DNA from: Collinsella sp944321445
GTDB lineage: Bacteria; Actinomycetota; Coriobacteriia; Coriobacteriales; Coriobacteriaceae
Reading direction: 5' to 3' (one strand)
Assembly: GCF_030371825.1 (NCBI RefSeq)
Contig: NZ_JAUDDM010000002.1
DNA: 64,000 nucleotides
Shown here: piece by piece, positions 34,009-42,991 of the stretch
Numbering within the stretch: position 1 is the stretch's first letter
How the letters are laid out: the number at the start of each line of letters is the position of its first letter
Notes under the pieces: model-generated
What the model saw: the letters and a program-made list of their open reading frames with translations, nothing else
Told to the model about the DNA's origin: nothing
The model's database searches: none
Made by a program: the position numbers and the translations under genes

Positions 34009-34167
34009 GAATCTCACCGCCCTGCCGGGGACCCTGCCCACGCGTATGTGCAGCTCCTCGTCGCCGGACTCGGGCGACTCGAACCAGACGTCCTCGACCC
34101 GCCATTCCTCCCCGAGCCCCATCGAGTGCTCGAAGAGCCTCGCCAGCATCCCCGCCTGAGCGTCCAT
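34009..34167 (-). pseudogene. ISL3-like transposase N-terminal remnant
   Basis: Fifty-three codons from an ATG with AGGAGG upstream encode MDAQAGMLARLFEHSMGLGE then WRVEDVWFESPESGDEELHI and VGRVPGRAVRF. This matches the N-terminal beta-rich segment of ISL3-family transposases that precedes the CxxC zinc site. The expected cysteines never appear: the frame shifts near 34010 into an unrelated 30-codon tail that stops at 33915. No terminal inverted repeats were found. Region 33681-34260 therefore holds only decayed DNA. Confidence 0.5.
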
Positions 34168-34446
34168 GTGGGAACCCCCCTCCTCCACCCGTCGGCAGAA
34201 TGGCACCGCTCGGGGTACCCGCGGTCACGGGGGACGGGGCGTGCTACCCACCAAAAGCTTCGATGAGCCGAAAAAACGCGGCGCGGCTTTCCGAAACATA
34301 TGGCAGATTATCAACGGGACCGTTATATACCTGCGGAAACAGCGGTTTTCGTTTTGTTCAATTCTTTCCGTTTTGCACCGGAACTTTCATCGTTGGAACT
34401 TCACATTTCGTACACATACCATAAAACGGTAAGGAGGTATGTATCA

Positions 34447-36492
34447 ATGCGCATCGGGGCCGAAACGCTCGCTGCATATGTCGAGACCCATCCGGGCATA
34501 ACGCCGGACGCCCTTGCTGACTACATCGGGGTCAGCGTACGCACCGTCAGGACGTACATCAACCAGATCAACAGGGCGATGAACGGGTTCGCGGCTATCA
34601 AGCTGAACCGCAAGAGCGGCTACCATATGGAGATATCGGACCCGTACGCCTATGACACCTGGCGCGAGGGGGTGGGGGCGTCTTCGGCAGCGCAGACCCC
34701 GAAGGCGCGCCTGGTGCTCCTGCTCAACGATCTGCTCATGCGCAACGACTGGGTCAAGCTGGACGACCTGAGCAGGTTCATGTTCGTATCGCGCGGCACC
34801 GTCTCGAATGACCTCAAGCACGCCCAGGAGTTCCTCGACGGCTACGGGCTCTCCATCGAGACACGCCCCCATTACGGCATCCGCATCACCGGTCCGGAGC
34901 TGTCGCGCCGCATCTGCCTGGCGAACGTCATCGTCGACCGCTTCAACGACGCCATGGGCGACATCGAGAGCGAGACGAACCGCTCGCTCGACACGCTGTT
35001 CTCCCGCCTGTTCAAAGACAGGCAGGAGCCGGATCCCGATGCGAACGCGGGCGATGGCGCCGACGCCGGTAGCGACCCGACGTTCGACATCGTGTCCGAC
35101 TGCGTCTCCCGCGTCATCCGGGAGGAGCACTTCCAGATCAACACTGCCGCCTACCGCAACCTCATCGTCCATATCGCCGTAGCGCTCGTCCGCATCCAAG
35201 AGCACTGCTATGTGCCGATGGCATCCGATCAGCTCGATCAGATGAAGGGCGCCGACGAGTTCAGGGTCGCTGAGAAGATCGTCGCGGCGATCGAGGGGGC
35301 CCTGGGCCAGGAGAGCCTGCTGCCCGAGGAGGAGATCGCCTACATCTCCATCCACCTCGCGGGCAAGCGGATGATGCTCGGCGACTCGCCCAAAGACAAG
35401 GGCCTGATCATCACCGACGACGTCTGGCATGTCGTCGAGGAGATGATCGAGTGCGTCTGGAAGGCATTCCGGTTCGATTTCCGCAACGACCTGGAACTCC
35501 ACATGAACCTCGCGCGCCATATCGTGCCGCTCGCGGTGCGCCTGCGCTACCGCATGAACCTGAAGAACCCGCTGATCGATGACATCAAGAAGCGCTATGC
35601 CTTGGCGTACTCCATGGCCATGGACGCCTCGATCGTGCTCGCGCGCAAATACGGCGCCGAGGTCAGCGAGGATGAGATCGGCTATATCGCCCTGGCGTTC
35701 GCGCTCGCGCTCGAGCGGCAGAAATCCAAGATTCCCAAGAAGAACATCCTGGTGGTCTGCGCGTCGGGCGCGGGATCGGCCCATCTGCTCGAATACCGCT
35801 GCCGCCGCGAGTTCGCCGACTACGTCGACCGGATCTTCACCTGCGACCTCATGGGTATCGACAACGTCGACTTCTCGCATATCGATTACGTGTTCACCAC
35901 CGTGCCGATCAACCGCAAGCTTCCGGTCCCCGTCCGCGAGGTCTCCTACTTCCTCGGCGACGACGAGGTCATCGACATGCGCCTGGTCCTCGACTCGCGG
36001 AGCAAACCTGGCAAGGTCCCGCCCTACTTCAAGCGCTCCCTGTTCTTCCCGCACATGACCCTGACGTCCAAGCGCAAGGTGCTCGACTTCCTGCTCGACC
36101 GGACGTGTGAGACGTGCCAGGTATCGCAGGACTTCCGCGAGCTCGTCTGGAAACGCGAGGCCCTGGTGCCCACGTCGTTCGGCAACCGCGTCGCGACCCC
36201 GCATCCCATCGAGGCGGCAAGCGACGAGACGTTCATCTGCGTCGGCCTGCTTGATCACCCTGTGGCATGGGATGCAGACGGCCAGCCGGTCCAAGCGGTG
36301 TTCCCGCTCGGCTTCTCCGACAAGAAACGGAACGGCGAGATGCCACTCCACGAGTTCATGAGTGCGTTCGCGAGCCTCCTTGCCGACAAGGAGGCCGTCG
36401 ACACGCTCCTGAAGCGCCAGAACTGGGAGACCCTCATGGCGCTACTCGAAAGCGCCCTCTCAGGAGAGCCGGACGGCTCGCCCGGAACGTGA
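34447..36492 (+). CDS. LicR/MtlR-type PRD regulator with PTS EIIB and EIIA domains
   Basis: The 681-aa activator has two N-terminal helix-turn-helix domains (about 1-60 and 85-150: ADYIGVSVRTVRTYINQINR; DLSRFMFVSRGTVSNDLKHA), two PTS regulation domains (PRD1 about 205-310, PRD2 about 320-425, with phospho-acceptor-type His residues), an EIIB-like domain (VVCASGAGSAHLLEYRC, about 436-452) and a C-terminal EIIA-like domain (GNRVATPHPIEAAS). Phosphorylation by HPr and the cognate EII would tune its activity. AAGGAGGT lies 8-9 nt upstream of the ATG. It precedes its likely target operon (IIA-IIB-IIC-bgl). Confidence 0.92.
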   Translation: MRIGAETLAAYVETHPGITPDALADYIGVSVRTVRTYINQINRAMNGFAAIKLNRKSGYHMEISDPYAYDTWREGVGASSAAQTPKARLVLLLNDLLMRNDWVKLDDLSRFMFVSRGTVSNDLKHAQEFLDGYGLSIETRPHYGIRITGPELSRRICLANVIVDRFNDAMGDIESETNRSLDTLFSRLFKDRQEPDPDANAGDGADAGSDPTFDIVSDCVSRVIREEHFQINTAAYRNLIVHIAVALVRIQEHCYVPMASDQLDQMKGADEFRVAEKIVAAIEGALGQESLLPEEEIAYISIHLAGKRMMLGDSPKDKGLIITDDVWHVVEEMIECVWKAFRFDFRNDLELHMNLARHIVPLAVRLRYRMNLKNPLIDDIKKRYALAYSMAMDASIVLARKYGAEVSEDEIGYIALAFALALERQKSKIPKKNILVVCASGAGSAHLLEYRCRREFADYVDRIFTCDLMGIDNVDFSHIDYVFTTVPINRKLPVPVREVSYFLGDDEVIDMRLVLDSRSKPGKVPPYFKRSLFFPHMTLTSKRKVLDFLLDRTCETCQVSQDFRELVWKREALVPTSFGNRVATPHPIEAASDETFICVGLLDHPVAWDADGQPVQAVFPLGFSDKKRNGEMPLHEFMSAFASLLADKEAVDTLLKRQNWETLMALLESALSGEPDGSPGT

Positions 36493-36575
36493 ACGCATAT
36501 CTACGGACCGGGTTCGCACCGGTTTTCTAGATAGGACCTATAAAGCACGAGACCGCACACGAGGAGGTGACGAAG

Positions 36576-36896
36576 ATGGCAGAGGAAAGCATGGAGATGA
36601 TTTCGTTCGGAATCGTCGCTGCAGCCGGTCAGGCGCGCAGCCTCGCGATGGAGTCGATCAAGGCCGCCCGTGAGGGCAAGTTCGACGAGGCCCGCCAGAT
36701 GCTCGAGGAGTCCCGCACCGCGGGTCTCGCCGCGCATGACGAGCAGACCAAGCTGCTTTCCCGCGAGGCCGGCGGAGACCACGTTCCCGTGGACATCCTG
36801 CTGGTCCATTCGCAGGACCACCTGATGACCGCCATGCTGTGCCAGGACCTGGCCGAGGAGATCATCAACCTGTACGAGCTCAAGCAGGACAAATAG
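36576..36896 (+). CDS. PTS lactose/cellobiose-type EIIA component
   Basis: A 106-aa all-helical EIIA of the Lac family: SFGIVAAAGQARSLAMESIK, DEARQMLEESR, and the phosphorylated histidine in LLVHSQDHLMTAM (H78). It relays phosphate from HPr to the EIIB encoded next. The start at 36576 is chosen because GAGGAGG precedes it; an in-frame GTG three codons upstream overlaps that site. It lies 83 nt after the regulator. Confidence 0.95.
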   Translation: MAEESMEMISFGIVAAAGQARSLAMESIKAAREGKFDEARQMLEESRTAGLAAHDEQTKLLSREAGGDHVPVDILLVHSQDHLMTAMLCQDLAEEIINLYELKQDK

Positions 36897-36904
36897 TCCT
36901 GAAA

Positions 36905-36973
36905 GGGGCCCGGGGTCGAACAGACCGCACCCCGGGCCCCTCGAGCGACCGTCGCGGGACCCGAAGGTCCCGC
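36905..36973 (+). repeat. Two hairpins between the EIIA and EIIB genes
   Basis: A 12-bp stem ggggcccggggt/accccgggcccc (36905-36916, 36929-36940) is followed by an 8-bp stem gcgggacc-cgaa-ggtcccgc (36954-36973). Neither has a T-run. They may set differential mRNA stability inside the operon. Confidence 0.6.
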
Positions 36974-36994
36974 TCTACCGAAGGGAGTACTCAC

Positions 36995-37294
36995 ATGAAG
37001 GTACTGCTCGTTTGCGCAGCCGGTATGTCGACCAGCATGCTCATGAAGAAGATGGAGGCCTACGCCAAGGACAACGGCATCGACCTCGAGATCGCCGCCC
37101 GCAGCTTCTCCGAGCTGAAAGACCCCGCCGATGACGGCTACGACTGCATCCTGATCGGCCCGCAGATCTCCTACCAGAAGGACAAGGTCGTCGCCAAGGC
37201 CCAGGGCCTGCCCGTCGACGTCATCCCGATGAAGGACTACGGCCGCCAGAACTGCCCGGCCATCTTCGAACAGATCGACAAGATCCTGGCGTAG
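36995..37294 (+). CDS. PTS lactose/cellobiose-type EIIB component
   Basis: A 99-aa EIIB: MKVLLVCAAGMSTSMLMKKM with the phosphocysteine at C7, then CILIGPQISYQKDKV. It transfers phosphate from EIIA to the sugar bound by EIIC. AAGGGAG is upstream of the ATG. It is in the PTS operon between the EIIA gene and a membrane-protein gene. Confidence 0.95.
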   Translation: MKVLLVCAAGMSTSMLMKKMEAYAKDNGIDLEIAARSFSELKDPADDGYDCILIGPQISYQKDKVVAKAQGLPVDVIPMKDYGRQNCPAIFEQIDKILA

Positions 37295-37321
37295 GCCAGC
37301 AACAGATAAGAGAGCTCAAGC

Positions 37322-37900
37322 GTGAAAAAGGGAAAACGGAAAGAACGCGCCCGCGCCGAGCAGGAGCGCCTCCGCGCGCGCTCGCGCACGCGACGCGAGC
37401 CCACCGAGGAAGAGATTTCGTTTCGCCAGATGCAGCAGGTGAACACCGCGAAATGGAACCGCTACATGCTGATTCGATATCTGGATTCAGGGATCTTCTT
37501 CGTGGGTCTGTACTGGGGCGTCATGCTGTTCGCGACGACAGACAGCCTCGTTACGCTCGCTGCGCCCGCCTCGGAGATCGCACTCGGCGCCATCGTGCTG
37601 CTCGAGGTCAACCGCGTGCTCACGCACGATATCGAATATCTCAGGGCTTCGCACGTCGCGCTCATCATCGGCTGCTTCCTGTCGGTGCTCGAGATCGCGA
37701 TCACCGCCGTCTTCGGCAAGGAGGCGTTCTTCCCGTTTTTCTCCACCCCGGTCGTCGGCATCGGCCTGTGCGCGATACTGCTCGCGCTCAAGGCCCTCAT
37801 TGTCTGGCGTATCGTGCTCGTGCGCGATCGCCGCGACAAGAAGCGCTACGGCCTCTACCTCATGGCGCTTGAGCATACAGGACAACGGAAGGGAGAGTAG
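37322..37900 (+). CDS. Small membrane protein encoded inside the PTS operon
   Basis: The 192-aa protein starts with GTG and has a strongly basic N-terminus (KKGKRKERARAEQERLRARS), then four predicted helices (SGIFFVGLYWGVMLFATTDS; IALGAIVLLEVNRVL; HVALIIGCFLSVLEIAITAV; VVGIGLCAILLALKALIVWR) and a basic C-terminal tail. No known domain is recognised. The gene lies 27 nt after the EIIB gene and 4 nt before the EIIC gene, so it is co-transcribed and may be an accessory subunit or assembly factor of the permease. Confidence 0.75.
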   Translation: MKKGKRKERARAEQERLRARSRTRREPTEEEISFRQMQQVNTAKWNRYMLIRYLDSGIFFVGLYWGVMLFATTDSLVTLAAPASEIALGAIVLLEVNRVLTHDIEYLRASHVALIIGCFLSVLEIAITAVFGKEAFFPFFSTPVVGIGLCAILLALKALIVWRIVLVRDRRDKKRYGLYLMALEHTGQRKGE

Positions 37901-37904
37901 TCCT

Positions 37905-39260
37905 GTGTTTGACTTTCTCGAGAAATACATCATGGGTCCGATGACGAAGCTGTCACAGTTCCGCATGATTCGCTCCATCACCCAAGCCGGTATGACATCG
38001 ATCTCCTTCACGATCGTGGGCTCCATGTTCCTGATCCTGAACGTCCTTCCCCAGGCGTTCCCTGACCTCCGGGGCATCTGGGCCGTCTCGTTCGATCAGA
38101 TCACCGAGCTCTACATGCTGGCGAATCACGCCACCATCGGGTGCATCGCCGTGTACTTCCTGATCGGCACCGCGTTCGAGTACTCGCGCATCCTTTCCGA
38201 GGAGGACGGCATTGACATCAAGCCGCTCAACGGCGTGCTCATAGCCATCATGGCCATGTTCATGCTCGCCCCGCAGGTCGGCTTCGTCGACGGCGTCATC
38301 AGCCGCATCACGAGCATCGTCGCCGGCGAGGACGGCGCCTGGAGCTCCGTCGTGTACAACGGCTGGGAGCTCGGCGGCGACGGCCCGGCGAACTTCGGCG
38401 CGACCGGCATCTTCTGCGCCTTCATCATCGCCTGGTTCGCCGTGCGCATCTACGCGACCTGTGTCGATAAGAAGATCGTCATCAAGCTTCCCGAGGTCGT
38501 GCCCGACGGCGTCGCCCGCTCGTTCACCGCTCTCGTCCCCGGCTTCCTGGTCGCCATCGTCTGCATGCTCATCCAGACGGTCTTCATGATGTTCGGCACC
38601 AACTTCTACGACTTCATCGCCATCCCGTTCGGCTTCGTGGTCAACATCGTCGGCACCTATCCCGGCATCCTGCTGATCTACTTCCTGATCCACGCCCTGT
38701 GGCTCGTCGGCATCCACGGCGCCACCATCGTCACCTCCTCGCTGACCGCCATCGCGATCGCCAACCTCGTCGTCAACGCCGACGGCGGTGCCGCGGTGTG
38801 GGCCGGCGAGTACAACAACGCATTCGTCATCATCGGCGGCTCCGGCTGCACACTCGGCCTGTCGATCCTCATGGTCACGATGGCGAAGTCCGAGCAGCTC
38901 AAGGCCATCGGCAAGGCCGAGATCGTGCCCGCGTTCTTCAACATCAACGAGCCGCTCCTCTTCGGCCTGCCCATCGTGTACAACCCCGCACTCGCCGTGC
39001 CGTTCGTCCTCGCGCCCATGGCCGCGGCGACCATCTCCTACTTCGCCATCACGCTGGGCATCATCCCCTCGGTCCTCGTGCAGGTGCCCTGGCCGACCCC
39101 TGTCGGTATCGGCGCCATGATCTCCACGGGCGGCAGCCTGGTCGCGGCCGCCGTGGCCGTCCTCGACGTCGTCGTGGCGACGCTCATCTACTTCCCGTTC
39201 TTCAAGCGCTACGATAAGCAGCTCTGCGAGGAGGAGGCCGCTGCCAAGGCGGCGGAGTAA
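37905..39260 (+). CDS. PTS cellobiose-type EIIC permease
   Basis: The 451-aa membrane permease matches the cellobiose/lichenan EIIC family: a short cytoplasmic N-terminus (FDFLEKYIMGPMTKLSQFRM), about ten hydrophobic helices, the inner-membrane substrate motif FFNINEPLLFGLPIVYNP (about residues 345-362) with the catalytic-type NEP, and a C-terminal FPFFKRYDKQ. It imports and, with EIIA/EIIB, phosphorylates a beta-diglucoside. It starts with GTG 37905, 4 nt after the previous stop, with GGAAGGGAG upstream. Confidence 0.93.
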   Translation: MFDFLEKYIMGPMTKLSQFRMIRSITQAGMTSISFTIVGSMFLILNVLPQAFPDLRGIWAVSFDQITELYMLANHATIGCIAVYFLIGTAFEYSRILSEEDGIDIKPLNGVLIAIMAMFMLAPQVGFVDGVISRITSIVAGEDGAWSSVVYNGWELGGDGPANFGATGIFCAFIIAWFAVRIYATCVDKKIVIKLPEVVPDGVARSFTALVPGFLVAIVCMLIQTVFMMFGTNFYDFIAIPFGFVVNIVGTYPGILLIYFLIHALWLVGIHGATIVTSSLTAIAIANLVVNADGGAAVWAGEYNNAFVIIGGSGCTLGLSILMVTMAKSEQLKAIGKAEIVPAFFNINEPLLFGLPIVYNPALAVPFVLAPMAAATISYFAITLGIIPSVLVQVPWPTPVGIGAMISTGGSLVAAAVAVLDVVVATLIYFPFFKRYDKQLCEEEAAAKAAE

Positions 39261-39303
39261 ACCCGACTCCATCCCCTTTTCGCACCGTATCGACCATCGC
39301 GGC

Positions 39304-39341
39304 ACGAGGCCGCCCGGACAACGCGCGCCGGGCGGCCTCGT
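39304..39341 (+). repeat. 14-bp palindrome between the EIIC and GH1 genes
   Basis: Arms acgaggccgcccgg (39304-39317) and its complement (39328-39341). No T-run; likely partial terminator or mRNA-processing site that lowers or uncouples expression of the downstream glucosidase gene. Confidence 0.55.
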
Positions 39342-39393
39342 CGCCCATTGCTCTCACGACGTACCGAGAACCTTCGCTGAAAGGAGACATGAC

Positions 39394-40824
39394 ATGGCGT
39401 TTCGCACTGACTTCCTCTGGGGAGGCGCCGTTGCGGCGCACCAACTCGAAGGCGGTTGGGACCAGGGCGGCAAGGGCGTCAACATCATGGACGTGACGAC
39501 CGCCGGCAACGTGAGCACACGCCGCCGCTTCACCGGCGAGGTGCTCGAGGGCGAGAACTACCCCAACCACGAGGCGATCGATTTCTACCATCGCTACAAG
39601 GGCGATATCGCGCTGCTCGCCGAGATGGGGTTCAAGTGCTTCCGCACCTCCATCAGCTGGGCGCGCATCTTCCCCGTGGGCGACGAGGAGGTGCCGAACG
39701 AGGAGGGCCTGAAGTTCTATGACGACCTGTTCGACGAGTGCCTGAAGTACGGCATCGAGCCGGTCATCACGCTCAGCCATTTCGAGATCCCACTCGGTCT
39801 GGTCAAGAAGTACGGCGGCTGGCGCAACCGCAAGCTCATCGACTTCTTCGTGCGCTTCGCCACCACGTGCTTCATGCGCTACAAGGACAAGGTCAAGTAC
39901 TGGATGACCTTCAACGAGATCAACAACCAGGCCGATTACATGGATGATTTCGCCCTTCTCGTCGACTCCGGCATCGTCGCCGAGAAGGGCGAGAACCGCG
40001 AGCTCGCCATGTTCCAGGCCGCCCACTACGAACTCGTGGCATCGGCGAAGGCCGTCATGATCGGCCATGCGATCAACCCCGATTTCAAGATCGGCTGCAT
40101 GATCGCCATGTGCCCGGTCTACCCCTTCACCTGTAAGCCCGAGGACATCCTCATGGCGACGAAGGCGATGCAGTTGCGCTACTACTACGCCGACGTCCAT
40201 GCGCTGGGCGCCTACCCGCCGAACGTCTTGGCGCTGTGGGAGCGCCGCGGCTACGACATCGACATCACGCCGGAGGACATCGAGCTGCTCGCGGCGGGGA
40301 CGGTCGACTACATCGGCTTTTCCTACTACATGAGCCACACCATCGAGTGGAAAGAGGACAACCCGCACTTCGACTACCACGAGGGTGCGGACTTCGTGCG
40401 CAACCCGCACGTCAAGGCGAGCGACTGGGGATGGCAGATCGACCCGGTCGGCCTCCGCTACGCCCTCAACTGGTTCACCGACCGCTACGGCCTGCCGCTC
40501 TTCATCGTCGAGAACGGCTTCGGCGCCTACGACAAGGTCGAGGCGGATGGCTCCATCCACGACCCGTACCGCATCGACTACCTGCGCGCCCACATCGAGC
40601 AGATGAAGCTCGCCGTGGATGAGGACGGCGTCGACCTCATGGGGTACACGCCGTGGGGCTGCATCGACCTCGTCTCGGCCGGCACCGGCGAGATGGAGAA
40701 GCGCTACGGCTTCATCTACGTGGACAAGAACAACAAGGGCGAGGGCACGCTCGAGCGCTCCCGCAAGGACTCGTTCGCGTGGTACCAGCGGGTCATCGCC
40801 ACGAACGGCGAGGACCTGGGGTAG
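39394..40824 (+). CDS. Glycoside hydrolase family 1, 6-phospho-beta-glucosidase
   Basis: The 476-aa GH1 enzyme hydrolyses the phosphorylated disaccharide delivered by the PTS. Family marks: FLWGGAVAAHQLEGGW at the N-terminus, the acid/base in WMTFNEINNQ (E175), and the nucleophile in FIVENGFGAYD (E373). A Ser/Lys/Tyr phosphate-binding loop is expected near SAGTGEMEKRYGFIYVDKNN, as in 6-phospho-beta-glucosidases. AAAGGAG precedes the ATG. It is the last gene of the operon before the terminator at 40869. Confidence 0.94.
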   Translation: MAFRTDFLWGGAVAAHQLEGGWDQGGKGVNIMDVTTAGNVSTRRRFTGEVLEGENYPNHEAIDFYHRYKGDIALLAEMGFKCFRTSISWARIFPVGDEEVPNEEGLKFYDDLFDECLKYGIEPVITLSHFEIPLGLVKKYGGWRNRKLIDFFVRFATTCFMRYKDKVKYWMTFNEINNQADYMDDFALLVDSGIVAEKGENRELAMFQAAHYELVASAKAVMIGHAINPDFKIGCMIAMCPVYPFTCKPEDILMATKAMQLRYYYADVHALGAYPPNVLALWERRGYDIDITPEDIELLAAGTVDYIGFSYYMSHTIEWKEDNPHFDYHEGADFVRNPHVKASDWGWQIDPVGLRYALNWFTDRYGLPLFIVENGFGAYDKVEADGSIHDPYRIDYLRAHIEQMKLAVDEDGVDLMGYTPWGCIDLVSAGTGEMEKRYGFIYVDKNNKGEGTLERSRKDSFAWYQRVIATNGEDLG

Positions 40825-40868
40825 AGAAAGCGTGTAACCCCGCGCAAACGCACCCGACACCCGTTAGC

Positions 40869-40912
40869 ACCCGGCCGCGAAGTCCATCCCATCGCTTCGC
40901 GGCCGGGTTTTT
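40869..40912 (+). terminator. Intrinsic terminator of the PTS operon
   Basis: A 14-bp stem acccggccgcgaag/cttcgcggccgggt is followed by TTTTTG on the plus strand. Confidence 0.9.
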
Positions 40913-40918
40913 GCGGCG

Positions 40919-42349
40919 CTACCTGTCCCGGAACGTCAGCAAGCCGCTGTAGTCCGTGTCACGCGGACGCCGGCGGTCGGGGTCGCGGAAGAAGTCCTGC
41001 GCGAGGCGGCGGATCACGGGAGACAGCGCAATCAGCGCGATGAGGTTGGGAATCGCCATGAGGCCGTTGAAGCAGTCGGCAAACTCCCACACCACGTCGA
41101 GGTTCGCCACGCAGCCCGCGAACACCATGGCGACGTAGGCAACCTGGTAGATGCGCACCGCCACACGCTGGAAGCTGCTCTTGCGGAAGAGATACTCCAC
41201 GCATTTCTCGCCGTAGTAATACCACGCAATGAGCGTGGCAAACGCGAAGAGCATAAGGCCGACCGTCACGATGTACTCGCCAAAGGGAATGCTCTGCCCG
41301 AAGGCCGCGGAGCTCATGGCGCCCTCTGACATCATGGGGTCGGCATGCCACAGCCCCGAGGTGAGGATCACGAGGCCCGTGACCGTGCACATAACGATGC
41401 TGTCGAAGAAGACCTCGAACGAACCCCACAGCCCCTGGCGAGCGGGGTGGTCGGTATCGGCTGAAGCGTGCGCGATGGGTGCCGAGCCCATGCCCGCCTC
41501 GTGGGTAAACACGCCGCGTGACATGCCGACGCGGCACGCATACATGACCGTGGCGCCGAGGAAGCCGCCCGTGGCGGCCGTGCCCGTGAAGGCGTCGCGG
41601 AAAATCTGAGCGATTGCCGCGGGGATCTCGGCGGCATTGACAACGAGCACCGCCGCTGCTCCGATGAGGTAGAAAATGGCGGCGAACGGCACGAGCTTCT
41701 CGGTGATCTGCGCGATGCGCGTGATGCCGCCGATGAGCACGAGGCCAGCAAGCAGCGCCACGACGATGCCGATAACGGGCAGCGGAATCCCAAACGTCGC
41801 GTTCACGCTGGTGGCAAGGGAGTTTGCCTGCACGCTCGCGCCGATGCCGAACGACGCGAGGAAGCCGAAGATCGCGAACAGGACCGCCAGCCAGGTGGTG
41901 CCCAGGCCGCGGGAGATGTAGTACATGGGGCCGCCCACGATCTCGCCGCGCTCGTTGCGCGTGCGGTAGGCGACCGACAGCGTGACCTCGCAGAACTTGA
42001 TGACCATGCCCGCCAGGGCGCTCAGCCACAGCCAAAAGATCGCACCCGGGCCGCCCGTTGCCACCGCGAGCGCCACGCCCACGATGTTGCCGGTGCCGAG
42101 CGTCGCTGCGAGCGCGGTGCACACCGCCTGGAACGGGGAGATGGTGCCCTCCCCCGCATCGCGCGCATCGCCGCGCCGGAAGAGCGTCATGGTGGTGTAG
42201 CGCATCACGACGTTGAAGCGCGTGAAGACGACGCCCTTGGTGATGATGAGCAGGAACATCCCGGTCCCCAGCATGAGCACGACCATGGGGACACCCCACA
42301 GTACGTTGGTGTTTAAAGCGGCCAGGATGGACATGAAGCGGTCGAACAT
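40919..42349 (-). CDS. Alanine/glycine:cation symporter (AGCS) family protein
   Basis: The 476-aa transporter has about ten hydrophobic helices and AGCS motifs: FQAVCTALAATLGTGNIVGV (about residue 73-92), GGPGAIFWLWLSALAGMVIK, EVTLSVAYRTRNERGEIVGG, PMYYISRG, and GVFTHEAGMGSAPIAHASA. It should import alanine or glycine with Na+ or H+. It is convergent with the PTS operon. Its link to purine catabolism, which can involve glycine-type amino acids, is only positional. Confidence 0.92.
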   Translation of the reverse strand: MFDRFMSILAALNTNVLWGVPMVVLMLGTGMFLLIITKGVVFTRFNVVMRYTTMTLFRRGDARDAGEGTISPFQAVCTALAATLGTGNIVGVALAVATGGPGAIFWLWLSALAGMVIKFCEVTLSVAYRTRNERGEIVGGPMYYISRGLGTTWLAVLFAIFGFLASFGIGASVQANSLATSVNATFGIPLPVIGIVVALLAGLVLIGGITRIAQITEKLVPFAAIFYLIGAAAVLVVNAAEIPAAIAQIFRDAFTGTAATGGFLGATVMYACRVGMSRGVFTHEAGMGSAPIAHASADTDHPARQGLWGSFEVFFDSIVMCTVTGLVILTSGLWHADPMMSEGAMSSAAFGQSIPFGEYIVTVGLMLFAFATLIAWYYYGEKCVEYLFRKSSFQRVAVRIYQVAYVAMVFAGCVANLDVVWEFADCFNGLMAIPNLIALIALSPVIRRLAQDFFRDPDRRRPRDTDYSGLLTFRDR

Positions 42350-42432
42350 GGTGTACCCCTTGACGGTCGCGGGCGCAGCAGATGGAATCTACTGTACGCC
42401 TCCTATGTTTCCATCTCGTGGCGGGCGTGCGA

Positions 42433-42798
42433 TCAGGGCTGCATGGGCGCCGTCAGCACGGTGAAGGCAGTATCGCCCTGGAGCGGCACCTCGCTCCACG
42501 AGGCGACCTCGAAGCGGGAGGGAATCCAGGCGTCGAAGCGCTCGTAATGGGCGTCCATGCGCGCGATGAGCTGCGCCACGCGCTCGCACGGCCCCTCGAG
42601 CTCCGCCTCGACCGTGGAGCCGTCCGGCAGGTTCCTCACCCACCCGCCGATGCCGGCCTCCTCGGCGAAGGCCTGCATGTTCCAGCGAAAGCCCACGCCC
42701 TGGACCGGCCCGGAAAACAGCACGTGGATCCTGACGGCATCGTCCGCGCCGCCGGTGCCCAGCAGCTCGCCGACGCACGCCTGGGGTGTTTGCGCCAT
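42433..42798 (-). CDS. Acylphosphatase
   Basis: Hydrolyses carboxyl-phosphate bonds such as acyl or carbamoyl phosphate. The 121-aa protein contains the active-site motif FSGPVQGVGFRWNMQ (catalytic Arg, about residue 39) and GGWVRNLPDGSTVEAELEG (catalytic Asn, about residue 57). The family is usually about 90 aa; here there are about 25 extra N-terminal residues (MAQTPQACVGELLGTGGADD). The start at 42796-42798 is preceded by AAAGGAGG. Its place beside carbamoyl-phosphate-producing genes is suggestive but not proof. Confidence 0.88.
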   Translation of the reverse strand: MAQTPQACVGELLGTGGADDAVRIHVLFSGPVQGVGFRWNMQAFAEEAGIGGWVRNLPDGSTVEAELEGPCERVAQLIARMDAHYERFDAWIPSRFEVASWSEVPLQGDTAFTVLTAPMQP

Positions 42799-42958
42799 GG
42801 CTCCTCCTTTGCTCGCTTCCACTCCTCGACCCCGCATCGTGACAGCAGCGCACTGCGGTTCGCCATCAGGTGGCCGCGCATGGACGGTCGGACTTGTTTC
42901 GTACCCGCAGGTAGACGCCTCGTTCGGGATTGCCTCTATACATTTTGGCACCGCCTTC

Positions 42959-42991
42959 GGTTAGAAAACGTGAACTTCGCGTTTTCTAACC
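42959..42991. repeat. 12-bp palindrome upstream of the acylphosphatase gene
   Basis: ggttagaaaacg (42959-42970) pairs with cgttttctaacc (42980-42991); the flanking ccttc/gaagg extends it with a bulge. The 387-bp gap 42799-43185 otherwise holds only the terminator at 43117-43153. Confidence 0.55.

Noticed and set aside
34444..36351. A 635-codon open frame antisense to the PRD regulator
   Set aside because: Composition is that of a shadow frame; the regulator on the plus strand has HTH, PRD, EIIB and EIIA motifs in order.
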